Source of the DNA: Dokdonella_A sp035545255
Lineage (GTDB): Bacteria > Pseudomonadota > Gammaproteobacteria > Xanthomonadales > Rhodanobacteraceae
DNA length: 15,342 bases
Direction: 5' to 3'
Assembly: GCA_035545255.1 (NCBI GenBank)
Contig: DASZYR010000013.1
Coordinates: forward strand, 1 to 15,342
Positions 7,208 through 14,975 of this stretch are shown here, piece after piece; the first letter of the stretch is position 1, and every line of letters starts with the position of its first letter. The position numbers and the translations under genes were made by a program. The notes under the pieces were generated by a model. The model saw only the letters and a program-made list of their open reading frames with translations. It made no database searches and was not told the DNA's origin.

Positions 7208-7213
7208 GGGAGA
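7208..7213 (+). promoter_or_regulatory. Ribosome binding site GGGAGA that decides a TTG start
   Basis: GGGAGA ends 4 nt before TTG 7218. No ATG or GTG in this frame nearby gives a better start, and the sequence upstream of it does not look like part of the membrane protein. Confidence 0.45.
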
Positions 7214-7217
7214 CGTC

Positions 7218-9122
7218 TTGCACGCCATCGACGAGGGAAAGTCCGCTTTCGTGCAGGATTTCGCCGGCCGGCGCCTCTGGTACTCGGCAGGGCTCGGCTT
7301 TTCGCTGCTGATGCTCGGCGTGCATGCGGTCGCCGGGTTTCATTCGGCCGGCGTCGCCGATTCCTGGCGCGACATCTACTGGGCCACGCGGATCGCACGC
7401 GGCGAGGCCTTTCCGCTGACCGGACCGCCGATCTACGGGCTGTTCGAGCTCGGTCCCTGGTGGTTCTACGTGCTCGCGCTGCCGATCGCGGCAACCGGTC
7501 GCGCGGCAGCGGCCGCCGTTTTCGTGCAGCTTCTCGCAGGACTCAAGTACTTCCTCGCCTGGCGGCTCGGCCTGCGCATCGCGGACGAGCGGCTCGGCCT
7601 CGCATTCGCGGCGAGCCTTGCGCTCGCGGGGTGGTCGACGATTCCGATGATGTTTCCTTCGCACACGGCGCTCGTCGAGACGACGGTTCTGCTGCTTGCG
7701 ATGGCGGCGTGGCGTTGCCGGGACGATCTCTCGCGAGGACGCGCGTTCGTTTTCGGCCTCGCAGCCGCGGCCTCCATCCATGCGCATCCGACGACCGCCA
7801 CCTATGTCGGTATCGCGGGTCTTGCGCTGCTCGCTCGGCATCGCTCGTGGCGCGCCTTGGGCCTGCTCGCGCTTTCGGCCTGCGTCGTGGCGCTGTCGCT
7901 GCTACCGCCGTGGCTCGATCCGACGCCGACCGGCATCGAGAAGACGATCGGCGGCTACATCGGCACCGACATCGGTGTCCACGCGGCGCGCCGCATTCCC
8001 GCGCTGATCGCCGCGACGATCGCGAACGGGCCCTGGACCGGGTTCCTGCTGATGACCTCGTGGGGCGGGTCGCTCGCTCGCGCGGCGTGGCTCGTCTACA
8101 TCGCGTGCCTCCTCGTCGCGGTCGCGGGTCTCTTTCGCGTGCGATCGATGCCGCAGCGTGTGCGGATCGCCGCTGCGATCGGCGGGGTGCTGTTCGTCGC
8201 GCAAGTCGTGTTGCTCGTGTTCGCGCGGCCGATCACGCCGATGTGGATGCTGAGCGGAGTGCTGCCGCCGCTCGCTCTCGCGCTCGCCGCCGGGTGGTAC
8301 GGTGCGCTCACGGTTCCCTCAACGGTCAGGCGTTCGCTCGTCACGATCCTGCTCGGTGTGTTCGCAGTGCTCTCACTCGCTCCGTTCGGGTTGTTCACGC
8401 ACGATCTCGATCGCATGCGCAACGCCGCGGATGCGAATCCGTTCCAGGATGTGACCGGCTGGAGCAAGCGCTACGTCGAAGGCGCCGTGCCGCACTATCC
8501 GGTGCATCGCGTCGATCGTCTCGCGCGAGAGTTCTGCGGCGAGGAGGTCGTGCACGGCCGCCTCGCGGTCGTGCTGGAGCAATCTCTCGGATCGCCGACG
8601 CGCCTCGCCTGCGGACATTGGCCGACGCTGCGCTACGGCGGACGCGAAGGCAGAGGGCCCCACGTCGCCGGCCTCCTCGTGCCGGCGTCGATCGCCTCGG
8701 GCATCGCGCCGGACCGCGTCGTCTCGCGCATGGCGCTGTATGGGAACGTCACGCCGATTGCGCCCTCGTCGGGCGGACGCGCGACGCATCTCGCGCGCGA
8801 TCAGATCAATCCCGACACGACGAAGGGCGGCTACGGCTTTTTCGACATCGCGTTCGACGCGCCCGGCTCCAGCGCCGTGGTGCTGACCTCGCGGTTTCCG
8901 AATGCGATGCCGCTGAACGTGAAAAGCGTGCGTGCGGGCCTGCAAGAAGCCGTGAAGGCATACGACGACGGCGGCTCGCGCGTCTACCGCTGCGGCGGGT
9001 GCGTGCCCGGCGAGACGGTCCACTGGCGGTTCGATCTCGAAGGCAACGAAGAGATGATCGATCTCGTCGTGATCGATGCCGGTTCGCGCAGCGCGATGGG
9101 AGATGCGGCGCCGCGCGGATAA
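7218..9122 (+). CDS. Polytopic membrane protein, GT39/PMT-like glycosyltransferase candidate
   Basis: The 634-residue protein has about ten to twelve hydrophobic segments between residues 20 and 392, then a soluble part of about 240 residues (393-634). The first loop holds ADSWRDIYWATRIARGEAFP with Asp48, and then GPPIYGLFELGPWWFYVLALP. This acidic first loop followed by a Gly/Pro-rich entry to the next helices recalls GT39/ArnT-type enzymes that use polyprenyl-phosphate sugars, but the match is weak. The C-terminal part, presumably outside the membrane, has cysteines at 440, 465, 592 and 595 (CGGC); its role is unknown. TTG 7218 is chosen because of GGGAGA just upstream. The frame is open further back to 6282, but that stretch lies opposite the minus-strand gene and includes part of a REP element. 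The stop is 4 bp from the end of the convergent deacetylase gene. Confidence 0.78.
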   Translation: MHAIDEGKSAFVQDFAGRRLWYSAGLGFSLLMLGVHAVAGFHSAGVADSWRDIYWATRIARGEAFPLTGPPIYGLFELGPWWFYVLALPIAATGRAAAAAVFVQLLAGLKYFLAWRLGLRIADERLGLAFAASLALAGWSTIPMMFPSHTALVETTVLLLAMAAWRCRDDLSRGRAFVFGLAAAASIHAHPTTATYVGIAGLALLARHRSWRALGLLALSACVVALSLLPPWLDPTPTGIEKTIGGYIGTDIGVHAARRIPALIAATIANGPWTGFLLMTSWGGSLARAAWLVYIACLLVAVAGLFRVRSMPQRVRIAAAIGGVLFVAQVVLLVFARPITPMWMLSGVLPPLALALAAGWYGALTVPSTVRRSLVTILLGVFAVLSLAPFGLFTHDLDRMRNAADANPFQDVTGWSKRYVEGAVPHYPVHRVDRLAREFCGEEVVHGRLAVVLEQSLGSPTRLACGHWPTLRYGGREGRGPHVAGLLVPASIASGIAPDRVVSRMALYGNVTPIAPSSGGRATHLARDQINPDTTKGGYGFFDIAFDAPGSSAVVLTSRFPNAMPLNVKSVRAGLQEAVKAYDDGGSRVYRCGGCVPGETVHWRFDLEGNEEMIDLVVIDAGSRSAMGDAAPRG

Positions 9123-9126
9123 GCCG

Positions 9127-9957
9127 TCACGTCGCGTCCGCGAACCGATCGCGCAGCAGCGCCGCGAGTCCGTCGGGCGATTGCCAGTGATGGCCGCACA
9201 CGTACCGCGGCAGGTTCCAGCGATCGCTGCCGCGCTCGACCGGTCGCGGCTCGGTGCCGAACGCCGCGCGCAGGCGATGCTCGCTCATGCGATGGGGCAG
9301 GTAATCGCGCACGAGATAGTCGTTTGTCTCGCCGTACGGAAATGCGAAGAGTCCCGCGCGCGGCGCGCGCACGTGCGCGTCGAGCCAGTCGTTGGCCCGG
9401 CGGATTTCGGCGTCGGCGTCCGCTAGCGTGTCGATGCTGCGGAACGTGCCTTTCCGCTGCGCGCGCTGGACCGTGACCGGCAGGGTGTGATGGTTGTGGT
9501 CCCAGCTGTGGCTTTCGATTGCGATCAAGTCCTCGCGCTCGGCGAGCGGCCACCAGTCGTCGCTCCACCAGCCGCGGCCGATCAGGCAGGTCCGGTCGAG
9601 GATCGCGCGCGCCTCGGGCGAGACGATGACGAAGCTCGTCGCATGCACGTCGGCGCCGGTTTCGGCCGAGAAATCACGCAATACGTTCGCGAAGCTCCGT
9701 TGCGGGCCGCAGGTCGGATGGTCGAGGTCGTGCCAGTCGAACCACGAGCCGTCGTCGAAGCTGATCGCGACGGCGCGCTCGACCGCCGATTCCGGCGCGG
9801 TGCCGAGGAATGCATCGACGACGAGCCAAAGCGGCACGATCCGCAAGCCGAGCGCATGGAGGGAACGCAGATCCGCCGCCAGCGCCACGTGGTCGTTGTT
9901 CGCGTAGCCGTTTCCGCCGATGTTGTTCGAATGGTAGGTGAGGACGGGTGTGCGCAT
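9127..9957 (-). CDS. Polysaccharide deacetylase family protein (NodB domain)
   Basis: This 276-residue protein has the NodB-fold signatures of metal-dependent carbohydrate de-N-acetylases. Motif 1 is SFDDGSW, with FDDG at 67-70. Motif 2 is the zinc-binding HSWDH at 150-154, in IESHSWDHNHH. A later FAFPYGETNDYL (FPYG at 206-209) matches the groove motif. The N-terminus MRTPVLTYHSNN is typical of the family and contains no obvious signal peptide, so a cytoplasmic or loosely associated role is possible. ATG 9957 is preferred over TTG 9981, which would add LPLRILFG. The gene converges on the membrane protein gene with only 4 bp between stops, so the pair may share a role in surface glycans, though they are not one operon. 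The sugar substrate cannot be told. Confidence 0.88.
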   Translation of the reverse strand: MRTPVLTYHSNNIGGNGYANNDHVALAADLRSLHALGLRIVPLWLVVDAFLGTAPESAVERAVAISFDDGSWFDWHDLDHPTCGPQRSFANVLRDFSAETGADVHATSFVIVSPEARAILDRTCLIGRGWWSDDWWPLAEREDLIAIESHSWDHNHHTLPVTVQRAQRKGTFRSIDTLADADAEIRRANDWLDAHVRAPRAGLFAFPYGETNDYLVRDYLPHRMSEHRLRAAFGTEPRPVERGSDRWNLPRYVCGHHWQSPDGLAALLRDRFADAT

Positions 9958-9962
9958 GCCGA

Positions 9963-9968
9963 ATAGTA
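9963..9968 (-). promoter_or_regulatory. Possible -10 box (TACTAT) for the deacetylase gene
   Basis: On the minus strand, GATACTAT lies just before ATG 9957 and fits a -10 element. If used, transcription would begin at or next to the start codon, giving a leaderless or nearly leaderless message. No good -35 box is seen at the right spacing. Confidence 0.22.
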
Positions 9969-10057
9969 TCCGGAGGGGCAACGGCGATGTCGCCGGGTTG
10001 GCCGCTCCGGAGCCGGCGGGTCCCGGCGGCGAACGTGCCTGCCGGCGAGGCGATCGC

Positions 10058-10063
10058 TACAAT
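10058..10063 (+). promoter_or_regulatory. Possible -10 box (TACAAT) for the acyl-CoA dehydrogenase gene
   Basis: GCTACAAT stands out in a GC-rich stretch 32 nt before ATG 10096 and would give a leader of about 25 nt. It also lies upstream of the alternative TTG 10072. The -35 region is not recognisable. Confidence 0.33.
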
Positions 10064-10095
10064 GAGCGACTTTGCCCGCTCCGGACCCGCGCGCC

Positions 10096-11268
10096 ATGCC
10101 CGCAACCCCGCTGAATCCGACCGATCTCTACGACGTCCGCTCGCTGCTCTCCGACGAGGAGCGCATGGTGCAGGACACCGTCGCGCGCTTCACCGACGAG
10201 CGCGTGCTGCCGATCATCGGCGACTGCTTCGACAAGGGCGTATTCCCGCGGGATCTCGTTCCTGAGATGGCCGAGCTCGGCCTGCTCGGTTCGTCCTTGC
10301 CGACCGAGTACGGCTGCGCGGGCATGAACGCGGTCAGCTACGGATTGATCTGCCAGGAGCTCGAGCGCGGCGATTCGGGCATCCGCTCGTTCGCGTCGGT
10401 GCAGTCCTCGCTCTGCATGTACCCGATCTACGCGTACGGCAGCGAAGAGCAGAGGAAGCGCTGGCTGCCGGACATGGCGGCCGGCAAGGTCATCGGCTGC
10501 TTCGGGCTCACCGAGCCGCACGGCGGTTCCGATCCCGCGAACATGAAGACGAACGCGAAGAAGGACGGCGGCGACTGGGTGCTGAACGGCGCCAAGATGT
10601 GGATCACGAACGGCAATCTCGCGAACATCGCGATCGTCTGGGCGATGACGGACGACGGCATCCAGGGCTTCATCGTCGAGAAGGATTTCAAGGGTTTCAC
10701 CGCGCAGGAAATCCACAAGAAGATGAGCCTTCGCGCTTCGGTCACGAGCGCGCTCTACTTCGACAACGTGCGCGTGCCGGATTCGAACCGGCTGCCGAAC
10801 GTGAAGGGCCTCAAGGGTCCGCTCGGCTGTCTCACGCAGGCGCGCTACGGCATCACGTGGGGTCCGATCGGCGCCGCGATCGCGTGCTTCACCGAGGCGA
10901 CCGAGTACGCGAAGAACCGCATCCTGTTCAATCGCCCGATCGCGGCGACGCAGGCCGTGCAGCTGAAGCTTGCCGACATGGCGCGGCGGATCACGCTCGC
11001 GCAGCTCCTGTCGCTGCAGCTGGGCCGCCTGAAAGACGCCGGCACGATGCAGCCGACGCAGGTCTCGCTCGCGAAGTGGAACAACGTGCGGATGGCGATC
11101 GACATCGCGCGCGAGGCGCGCGACATCCTCGGCGGCGCCGGCATCACGACGGAACATTGCCCGATCCGGCATGCGCTGAATCTCGAGTCGGTCATCACTT
11201 ACGAGGGCACGGAAAGCGTGCATCAGCTCGTGGTCGGACGTGAAGTGACGGGAATCAACGCATTCTGA
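10096..11268 (+). CDS. gcdH: Glutaryl-CoA dehydrogenase (acyl-CoA dehydrogenase family)
   Basis: The product is an FAD enzyme that oxidises and decarboxylates glutaryl-CoA to crotonyl-CoA in lysine, tryptophan and dicarboxylate breakdown. The 390-residue length fits. The segment RGDSGIRSFASVQSS, with Arg97 where the glutaryl-specific arginine of the family sits, is followed by YAYGSEEQRKRWLP. CFGLTEPHGGSDPANM at 135-150 and MWITNG at 168-173 match FAD/substrate contacts. GPLGCLTQARYGITWG at 241-256 and LQLGRLKDAG near 308-316 are glutaryl-type features. The catalytic base is Glu370 in TYEGT, and the protein ends VTGINAF. ATG 10096 suits the family length better than TTG 10072. It appears to be a single-gene unit, ending 11 bp before a REP element. 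Another acyl-CoA dehydrogenase specificity is possible but less likely. Confidence 0.92.
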   Translation: MPATPLNPTDLYDVRSLLSDEERMVQDTVARFTDERVLPIIGDCFDKGVFPRDLVPEMAELGLLGSSLPTEYGCAGMNAVSYGLICQELERGDSGIRSFASVQSSLCMYPIYAYGSEEQRKRWLPDMAAGKVIGCFGLTEPHGGSDPANMKTNAKKDGGDWVLNGAKMWITNGNLANIAIVWAMTDDGIQGFIVEKDFKGFTAQEIHKKMSLRASVTSALYFDNVRVPDSNRLPNVKGLKGPLGCLTQARYGITWGPIGAAIACFTEATEYAKNRILFNRPIAATQAVQLKLADMARRITLAQLLSLQLGRLKDAGTMQPTQVSLAKWNNVRMAIDIAREARDILGGAGITTEHCPIRHALNLESVITYEGTESVHQLVVGREVTGINAF

Positions 11269-11279
11269 GAATCAGACGA

Positions 11280-11356
11280 CGTCATGCCCGCGAAAGCGGG
11301 CATCCCTTTTCGACGACGCGCGATCAAGATGGATTCCCGCTTTCGCGGGAATGACG
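11280..11356. repeat. REP pair (REPIN/BIME-like element), copy 2
   Basis: The left hairpin is TGCCCGC-GAAA-GCGGGCA and the right is TTCCCGC-TTTC-GCGGGAA, separated by a linker of about 20 bp and flanked by CGTCA/TGACG. Compared with copy 1, the stem bases differ on both arms so that pairing is kept. It sits just after the gcdH stop, where it may protect or end that transcript. The reading frame of the following acetyltransferase runs open through it, but that part is not taken as coding. Confidence 0.85.
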
Positions 11357-11376
11357 ACAAGGTGAAGCCGCAGCTC

Positions 11377-11931
11377 ATGCCGACTACAGGTCCCACGCTC
11401 GAAACCGAACGCCTGATCCTGCGTCTGCCGCGCATCGAGGATTTCGATGCGTACGCTGAAATGCAGGCCGACGAGGATGCCGCGCGTCACATCGGCGGCG
11501 CATTGGGGCGCGCGGCGGCTTGGCGCAAGTTCCTGCAGATGCCGGGCGCGTGGGCGATCCAGGGTTTCGCGATGTTCTCGGTCGTCGAGAAATCGAGCGG
11601 ACGCTGGATCGGCCAGACGGGTCCGTGGAAGCCCGAAGGCTGGCCCGGAAACGAAGTCGGCTGGGCGTTCCATCCAGCCTCGTGGGGCAAGGGCTACGCG
11701 ACCGAAGCGACGGTCGCGGCGGTCGACTGGGCCTTCGCGAATCTCGACTGGAGCGAGATGATCCACTGCATCGCGCCGGCGAATCATGCCTCGCAGGCGC
11801 TGGCGCAGCGGATCGGATCGTACAAGCGCGGGCCCGGACGCCTGCCGCCGCCGTTCGAGGAAGCGCCGATCGAGATCTGGACGCAGACACGCGAAGCGTG
11901 GCTAGCGCGCCGCAGCGAGGCGAAGGCATGA
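11377..11931 (+). CDS. GNAT family N-acetyltransferase (RimJ/RimL-type)
   Basis: The 184-residue protein uses acetyl-CoA to acetylate an amine on an unknown substrate. The N-terminal signature LETERLILRLPRIEDFDAYA (8-27) is typical of the RimJ/RimL-like branch. GWAFHPASWGKGYATEA at 95-111 holds the acetyl-CoA loop (GKGYAT), and CIAPANHASQALAQRIG at 131-147 is the conserved Asn region before the final helix. ATG 11377 is chosen because the family motif begins eight residues later; GTG 11362 is possible, and the longer open frame from 11284 would be read through a REP element. The stop overlaps the next start (ATGA 11928-11931), so it is coupled to the glutathione S-transferase-like gene. The substrate is unknown. 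Confidence 0.85.
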   Translation: MPTTGPTLETERLILRLPRIEDFDAYAEMQADEDAARHIGGALGRAAAWRKFLQMPGAWAIQGFAMFSVVEKSSGRWIGQTGPWKPEGWPGNEVGWAFHPASWGKGYATEATVAAVDWAFANLDWSEMIHCIAPANHASQALAQRIGSYKRGPGRLPPPFEEAPIEIWTQTREAWLARRSEAKA

Positions 11932-12578
11932 TCACGATCCACGGTTATTCGCCGTCCGGCAACTGCCACAAGCTGCGCATGCTGCTCGGCCATCTCGGCC
12001 GCGAGCATCGCTGGATCGAGATCGACAGCGCGCACGGCGCAACGCGCACGCCGGAATATCTCGCGAAGAATCCGAACGGCAAGGTGCCGATGATCGAAAC
12101 CGAAGACGGTCGCGTGATGGTCGAGTCGAACGCGATCCTGACCTGGCTCGCCGACGGCACGAAGTACTTCGCCGGCGACGCATGGCAGCGTGCGCAGACC
12201 TTGTCGTGGATGTTCTTCGAGCAATACAGCCACGAGCCGTATGTCGCCGTCGCGCGCTTCATCTGCGGATGGACGCCGCTGGATTCTCCGCGGCGCGCCG
12301 ATCTTTCGAAACTGCGCGAGCGCGGCGACCAGGCGCTCGGCGTCATGGAAAAACATCTTGCGTCGAGCGAATGGTTCAGCGCGGCCGGCTACGGGATCGC
12401 GGACATCGCGCTGTTCGGCTACACGCACTGCGCCGAGGACGGCGGCTTCAACCTGTCGAAGTATCCGAATATCGTCGCCTGGCTCGATCGCGTGCGCGCG
12501 CAGCCGGGCTTTGTGCCGATGCCCGCGTATGCGGCGGAAAATGTGGCGCTGATCGAACGATCGCGCGAAATTGCCTAG
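11928..12578 (+). CDS. Glutathione S-transferase-like protein
   Basis: The 216-residue protein has a thioredoxin-like N-terminal domain (1-78) and an all-helical C-terminal domain (about 85-205), the glutathione S-transferase layout. SPSGNCHKLRMLL at 8-20 contains the likely catalytic Ser/Cys region. NPNGKVPMIE at 48-57 carries the cis-proline Pro54. ESNAIL at 66-71 has the Glu-Ser pair that binds the glutathione gamma-glutamyl group. YGIADIALFGYTH at 155-167 contains the N-capping/hydrophobic-staple motif of helix 6. It starts within the stop of the acetyltransferase gene with AAGG just upstream, so the two are co-expressed. Its role could be detoxification or a specific thiol-dependent reaction; no class can be assigned. 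A REP element begins 2 bp after the stop. Confidence 0.9.
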   Translation: MITIHGYSPSGNCHKLRMLLGHLGREHRWIEIDSAHGATRTPEYLAKNPNGKVPMIETEDGRVMVESNAILTWLADGTKYFAGDAWQRAQTLSWMFFEQYSHEPYVAVARFICGWTPLDSPRRADLSKLRERGDQALGVMEKHLASSEWFSAAGYGIADIALFGYTHCAEDGGFNLSKYPNIVAWLDRVRAQPGFVPMPAYAAENVALIERSREIA

Positions 12579-12579
12579 C

Positions 12580-12658
12580 CGTCGTTCCGGCGAAGCCGGA
12601 ACCATTTTGATCCTGGTCGCGAGGAGCAAGATGGATTCCGGCTTTCGCCGGAATGACG
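12580..12658. repeat. REP pair (REPIN/BIME-like element), copy 3
   Basis: The left hairpin is TTCCGGC-GAA-GCCGGAA (one loop base shorter than in the other copies) and the right one is TTCCGGC-TTTC-GCCGGAA followed by TGACG. The linker is about 25 bp. It lies directly after the GST-like gene. Its right end supplies an ATG (12653) in frame with the next gene. Confidence 0.83.
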
Positions 12659-12694
12659 AAATTGTTGAACGACGAACGAGATCGACCCGCTTTC

Positions 12695-14962
12695 ATGGCC
12701 GCCATCCCGAACCCGATTCCCGCCCGCCACCGGAACGTCAACCGCGCCGAAGTCTGCGACCAGAATTTCGTCGAATTCGTGCAGGGCTGGAGCGGCAAGG
12801 CACGTCCCCGGCCGCGCGCGGACGATCCCGTGCTGCCGGACAGCCTCTGCACCGCGAAGGATTTCGCCGAGCTCTTCGAATCGCAGCTGGTCTCGCGTCA
12901 TCTCGATCTGATGGCGCGCGTCCTGCGCGTCAGGAACAAGGTGTTCTACACGATCGGATCCAGCGGCCACGAAGGCAACGCCATGGTCGCGCGCCTGACG
13001 CGGCATACCGATCCCGCGTTCCTGCACTACCGCTCGGGCGCGTTCATGGCGGAACGTTTCCGCAAGCTTCCCGGCATGGATCCGATCATGGATTCAGCGC
13101 TCTCGTTCGCCGCGAGCAGCGACGATCCGGCGTCCGGAGGTCGCCACAAGGTGTGGGGCTCGAAACCGCTCTGGGTGCTGCCGCAGACGTCGACGATCGC
13201 CTCGCACCTGCCGAAGGCGTTCGGCACGGCCGTCGCGATCGAGCAGTCGCGCCGCATCGGGCACACGCCGCCGATTCCGCAGGATTCGATCGCGATCTGT
13301 TCGTTCGGCGACGCGTCGTCGAATCACGCGACGGCCCAGACCGCCTTCAACGCGGCGCAATGGACCGCTTATCAGAAGTTGCCGGCGCCCGTTCTCTTCG
13401 TCTGCGAGGACAACGGCATCGGCATCTCGGTGAAGACGCCGGGCGGCTGGGTCAGGAACGCGTTCGAGCATCGCGACGGGCTCGATTATTTCTACGCCGA
13501 CGGGCTCGACCTTGCCGAAGGCTACGAGAACGTCGCGCGCTCAATCCATCATTGCCGCACGACGCGCCGACCGACGTTTCTGCACCTTCGCACCACGCGC
13601 ATCATGGGTCACGCGGGCACCGACTTCGAGATCGAGTGGCGCAGCGTCGAGGAGCTCGTCGCCGTCGAGTCGACCGATCCGCTGCTGCGCTCGGCCGCGA
13701 TCGCGCTCGAATCGGGCCTTGAGACGAAGGATGCGCTTCTCGCGAAGTACGAGGCCATCCGCAAGAAGTGCTTCGCCGCAGCCGAGGAGGCCGATCGCCG
13801 GCCGAAGCTGACGAAGCTCGCGGACGTGACGGCGCCCCTCGCGCCGTACACGCCGGACAAGGTCGACGCCGAAGCGAGGCGCGCCGACTACGCCGAGAAG
13901 CGTCTCGCGGTGTTCGGCGGCGAAGCAAAGCTGCCGGAAAAGCAGCCCCCGCGCCACCTCGCGATCCAGATCAACAACGCGTTGCACGATCTCTTCTGCA
14001 AGTATCCCGAAACGCTGCTTTTCGGCGAGGACGTCGCGCAGAAAGGCGGCGTCTACACGGTGACGAAGGGCCTGCACAAGGCGTTCCGGAACGCGCGCGT
14101 CTTCAACACGCTGCTCGACGAGACGATCATCCTCGGCCTCGCCCAGGGTTTCGCGAACATGGGCATGCTGCCCTTGCCCGAGATCCAGTACCTCGCGTAT
14201 TTCCACAACGCGTGCGACCAGATCCGCGGCGAGGCGGCGTCGCTCCAGTTCTTCTCGAACAACCAGTACCGGAACCCGATGCTCGTGCGCATCGCGGGCC
14301 TCGGCTATCAGCGCGGTTTCGGCGGACATTTCCACAACGACAACTCGATCAGCGCGTTGCGCGACATTCCGGGTCTCGTCGTCGGCTGCGCGAGCCGCGG
14401 CGACGATGCCGCGATGATGCTGCGCACGCTCGCGGCGCTCGCGAAGATCGACGGGCGCGTGACCGTGTTCCTCGAGCCGATCGCGCTCTACATGACGAAG
14501 GATCTGCACGAACCCGGAGACGGCGGCTGGCTGACGTCGTATCCGTCGCCGGACCGGGCGCTGGTGCTCGGCGAGGCGCGCGTCTACGAGGAAGGCGCGA
14601 ACGATCTCGTGATCTTCACGTACGGCAACGGCGTGCCGATGAGCCTTCGCGCCGCGCGTGCGATCGGCAAGAGGCACGGCTGGAAGGTGCGCGTCGTCGA
14701 CCTTCGCTGGCTGGTCCCGCTGAACGAGAAGCTGATCGCGCAGCACGCGAAGACGGCGAAGCGGATCGTCGTCGTCGACGAAGGGCGGCACAGCGCCGGC
14801 GTCGGCGAGGGTGTGATTACGGCGATCGTCGAGGCGGGCGAGGGCGCCAAGCCGCTCCGGCGCGTCGTCGGCGCGGATACGTATACGCCGCTCGCGGGTG
14901 CCGCGTTCCTCGTGTTGCCGGGTGATGACGATGTCGTCGCGGCCGCGGCCGAGCTCGCCTGA
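12695..14962 (+). CDS. 2-oxoacid dehydrogenase E1, fused alpha and beta subunits
   Basis: This 755-residue thiamine diphosphate enzyme joins an E1 alpha domain (about 50-370) to an E1 beta domain (about 425-755), normally two proteins of about 400 and 330 residues. It would decarboxylate a 2-oxoacid and pass the acyl group to a lipoyl-E2 protein. HYRSGAFMAERFR at 111-123 and the cofactor motif GDAS (205-208) to EDNGIGISV (238-246) belong to alpha. LLFGEDVAQKGGVY, TLLDETIILGLAQGFANMG and PLPEIQYLAYFHNACDQIRG belong to beta. The third Gly of the classic GDG is Ala, which I recall as normal for fused forms. Branched-chain 2-oxoacids are the likeliest substrates, but specificity cannot be read. 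ATG 12695 is preferred over ATG 12653, which lies in the REP element; no strong ribosome binding site precedes either. No E2 or E3 gene is in the window. Confidence 0.88.
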   Translation: MAAIPNPIPARHRNVNRAEVCDQNFVEFVQGWSGKARPRPRADDPVLPDSLCTAKDFAELFESQLVSRHLDLMARVLRVRNKVFYTIGSSGHEGNAMVARLTRHTDPAFLHYRSGAFMAERFRKLPGMDPIMDSALSFAASSDDPASGGRHKVWGSKPLWVLPQTSTIASHLPKAFGTAVAIEQSRRIGHTPPIPQDSIAICSFGDASSNHATAQTAFNAAQWTAYQKLPAPVLFVCEDNGIGISVKTPGGWVRNAFEHRDGLDYFYADGLDLAEGYENVARSIHHCRTTRRPTFLHLRTTRIMGHAGTDFEIEWRSVEELVAVESTDPLLRSAAIALESGLETKDALLAKYEAIRKKCFAAAEEADRRPKLTKLADVTAPLAPYTPDKVDAEARRADYAEKRLAVFGGEAKLPEKQPPRHLAIQINNALHDLFCKYPETLLFGEDVAQKGGVYTVTKGLHKAFRNARVFNTLLDETIILGLAQGFANMGMLPLPEIQYLAYFHNACDQIRGEAASLQFFSNNQYRNPMLVRIAGLGYQRGFGGHFHNDNSISALRDIPGLVVGCASRGDDAAMMLRTLAALAKIDGRVTVFLEPIALYMTKDLHEPGDGGWLTSYPSPDRALVLGEARVYEEGANDLVIFTYGNGVPMSLRAARAIGKRHGWKVRVVDLRWLVPLNEKLIAQHAKTAKRIVVVDEGRHSAGVGEGVITAIVEAGEGAKPLRRVVGADTYTPLAGAAFLVLPGDDDVVAAAAELA

Positions 14963-14975
14963 AGTTCTCTACTTT

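Noticed and set aside
6282..7217. Long open frame extending the membrane protein upstream by 312 codons
   Set aside because: The stretch lies opposite the minus-strand gene, includes part of a REP element and reads as Arg/Ala-rich shadow sequence; TTG 7218 has a good ribosome binding site.
6933..7217. Regulatory RNA or terminator between the divergent genes
   Set aside because: I saw only short chance palindromes around GATCGACGATCGAT and no hairpin with a T-run or recognisable riboswitch core.
6933..7841. Upstream extension of the minus-strand 174-residue gene to 477 codons
   Set aside because: The added part is Arg-rich shadow of the membrane protein gene and lacks protein-like patterns; ATG 6932 has AGGA upstream.
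11284..11376. N-terminal extension MPAKAGIPFRR of the acetyltransferase
   Set aside because: It is translated REP sequence (the PAKAGI...SRFRGND signature) and precedes the normal family start.
6302..12658. The REP copies as a CRISPR array
   Set aside because: There are only three, kilobases apart, palindromic in pairs and lacking regular spacers or cas genes.
13541..14791. Minus-strand open frame of 416 codons within the E1 gene
   Set aside because: It is antisense to a well-recognised enzyme gene and shows the usual Arg/Glu/Val-rich mirror composition.
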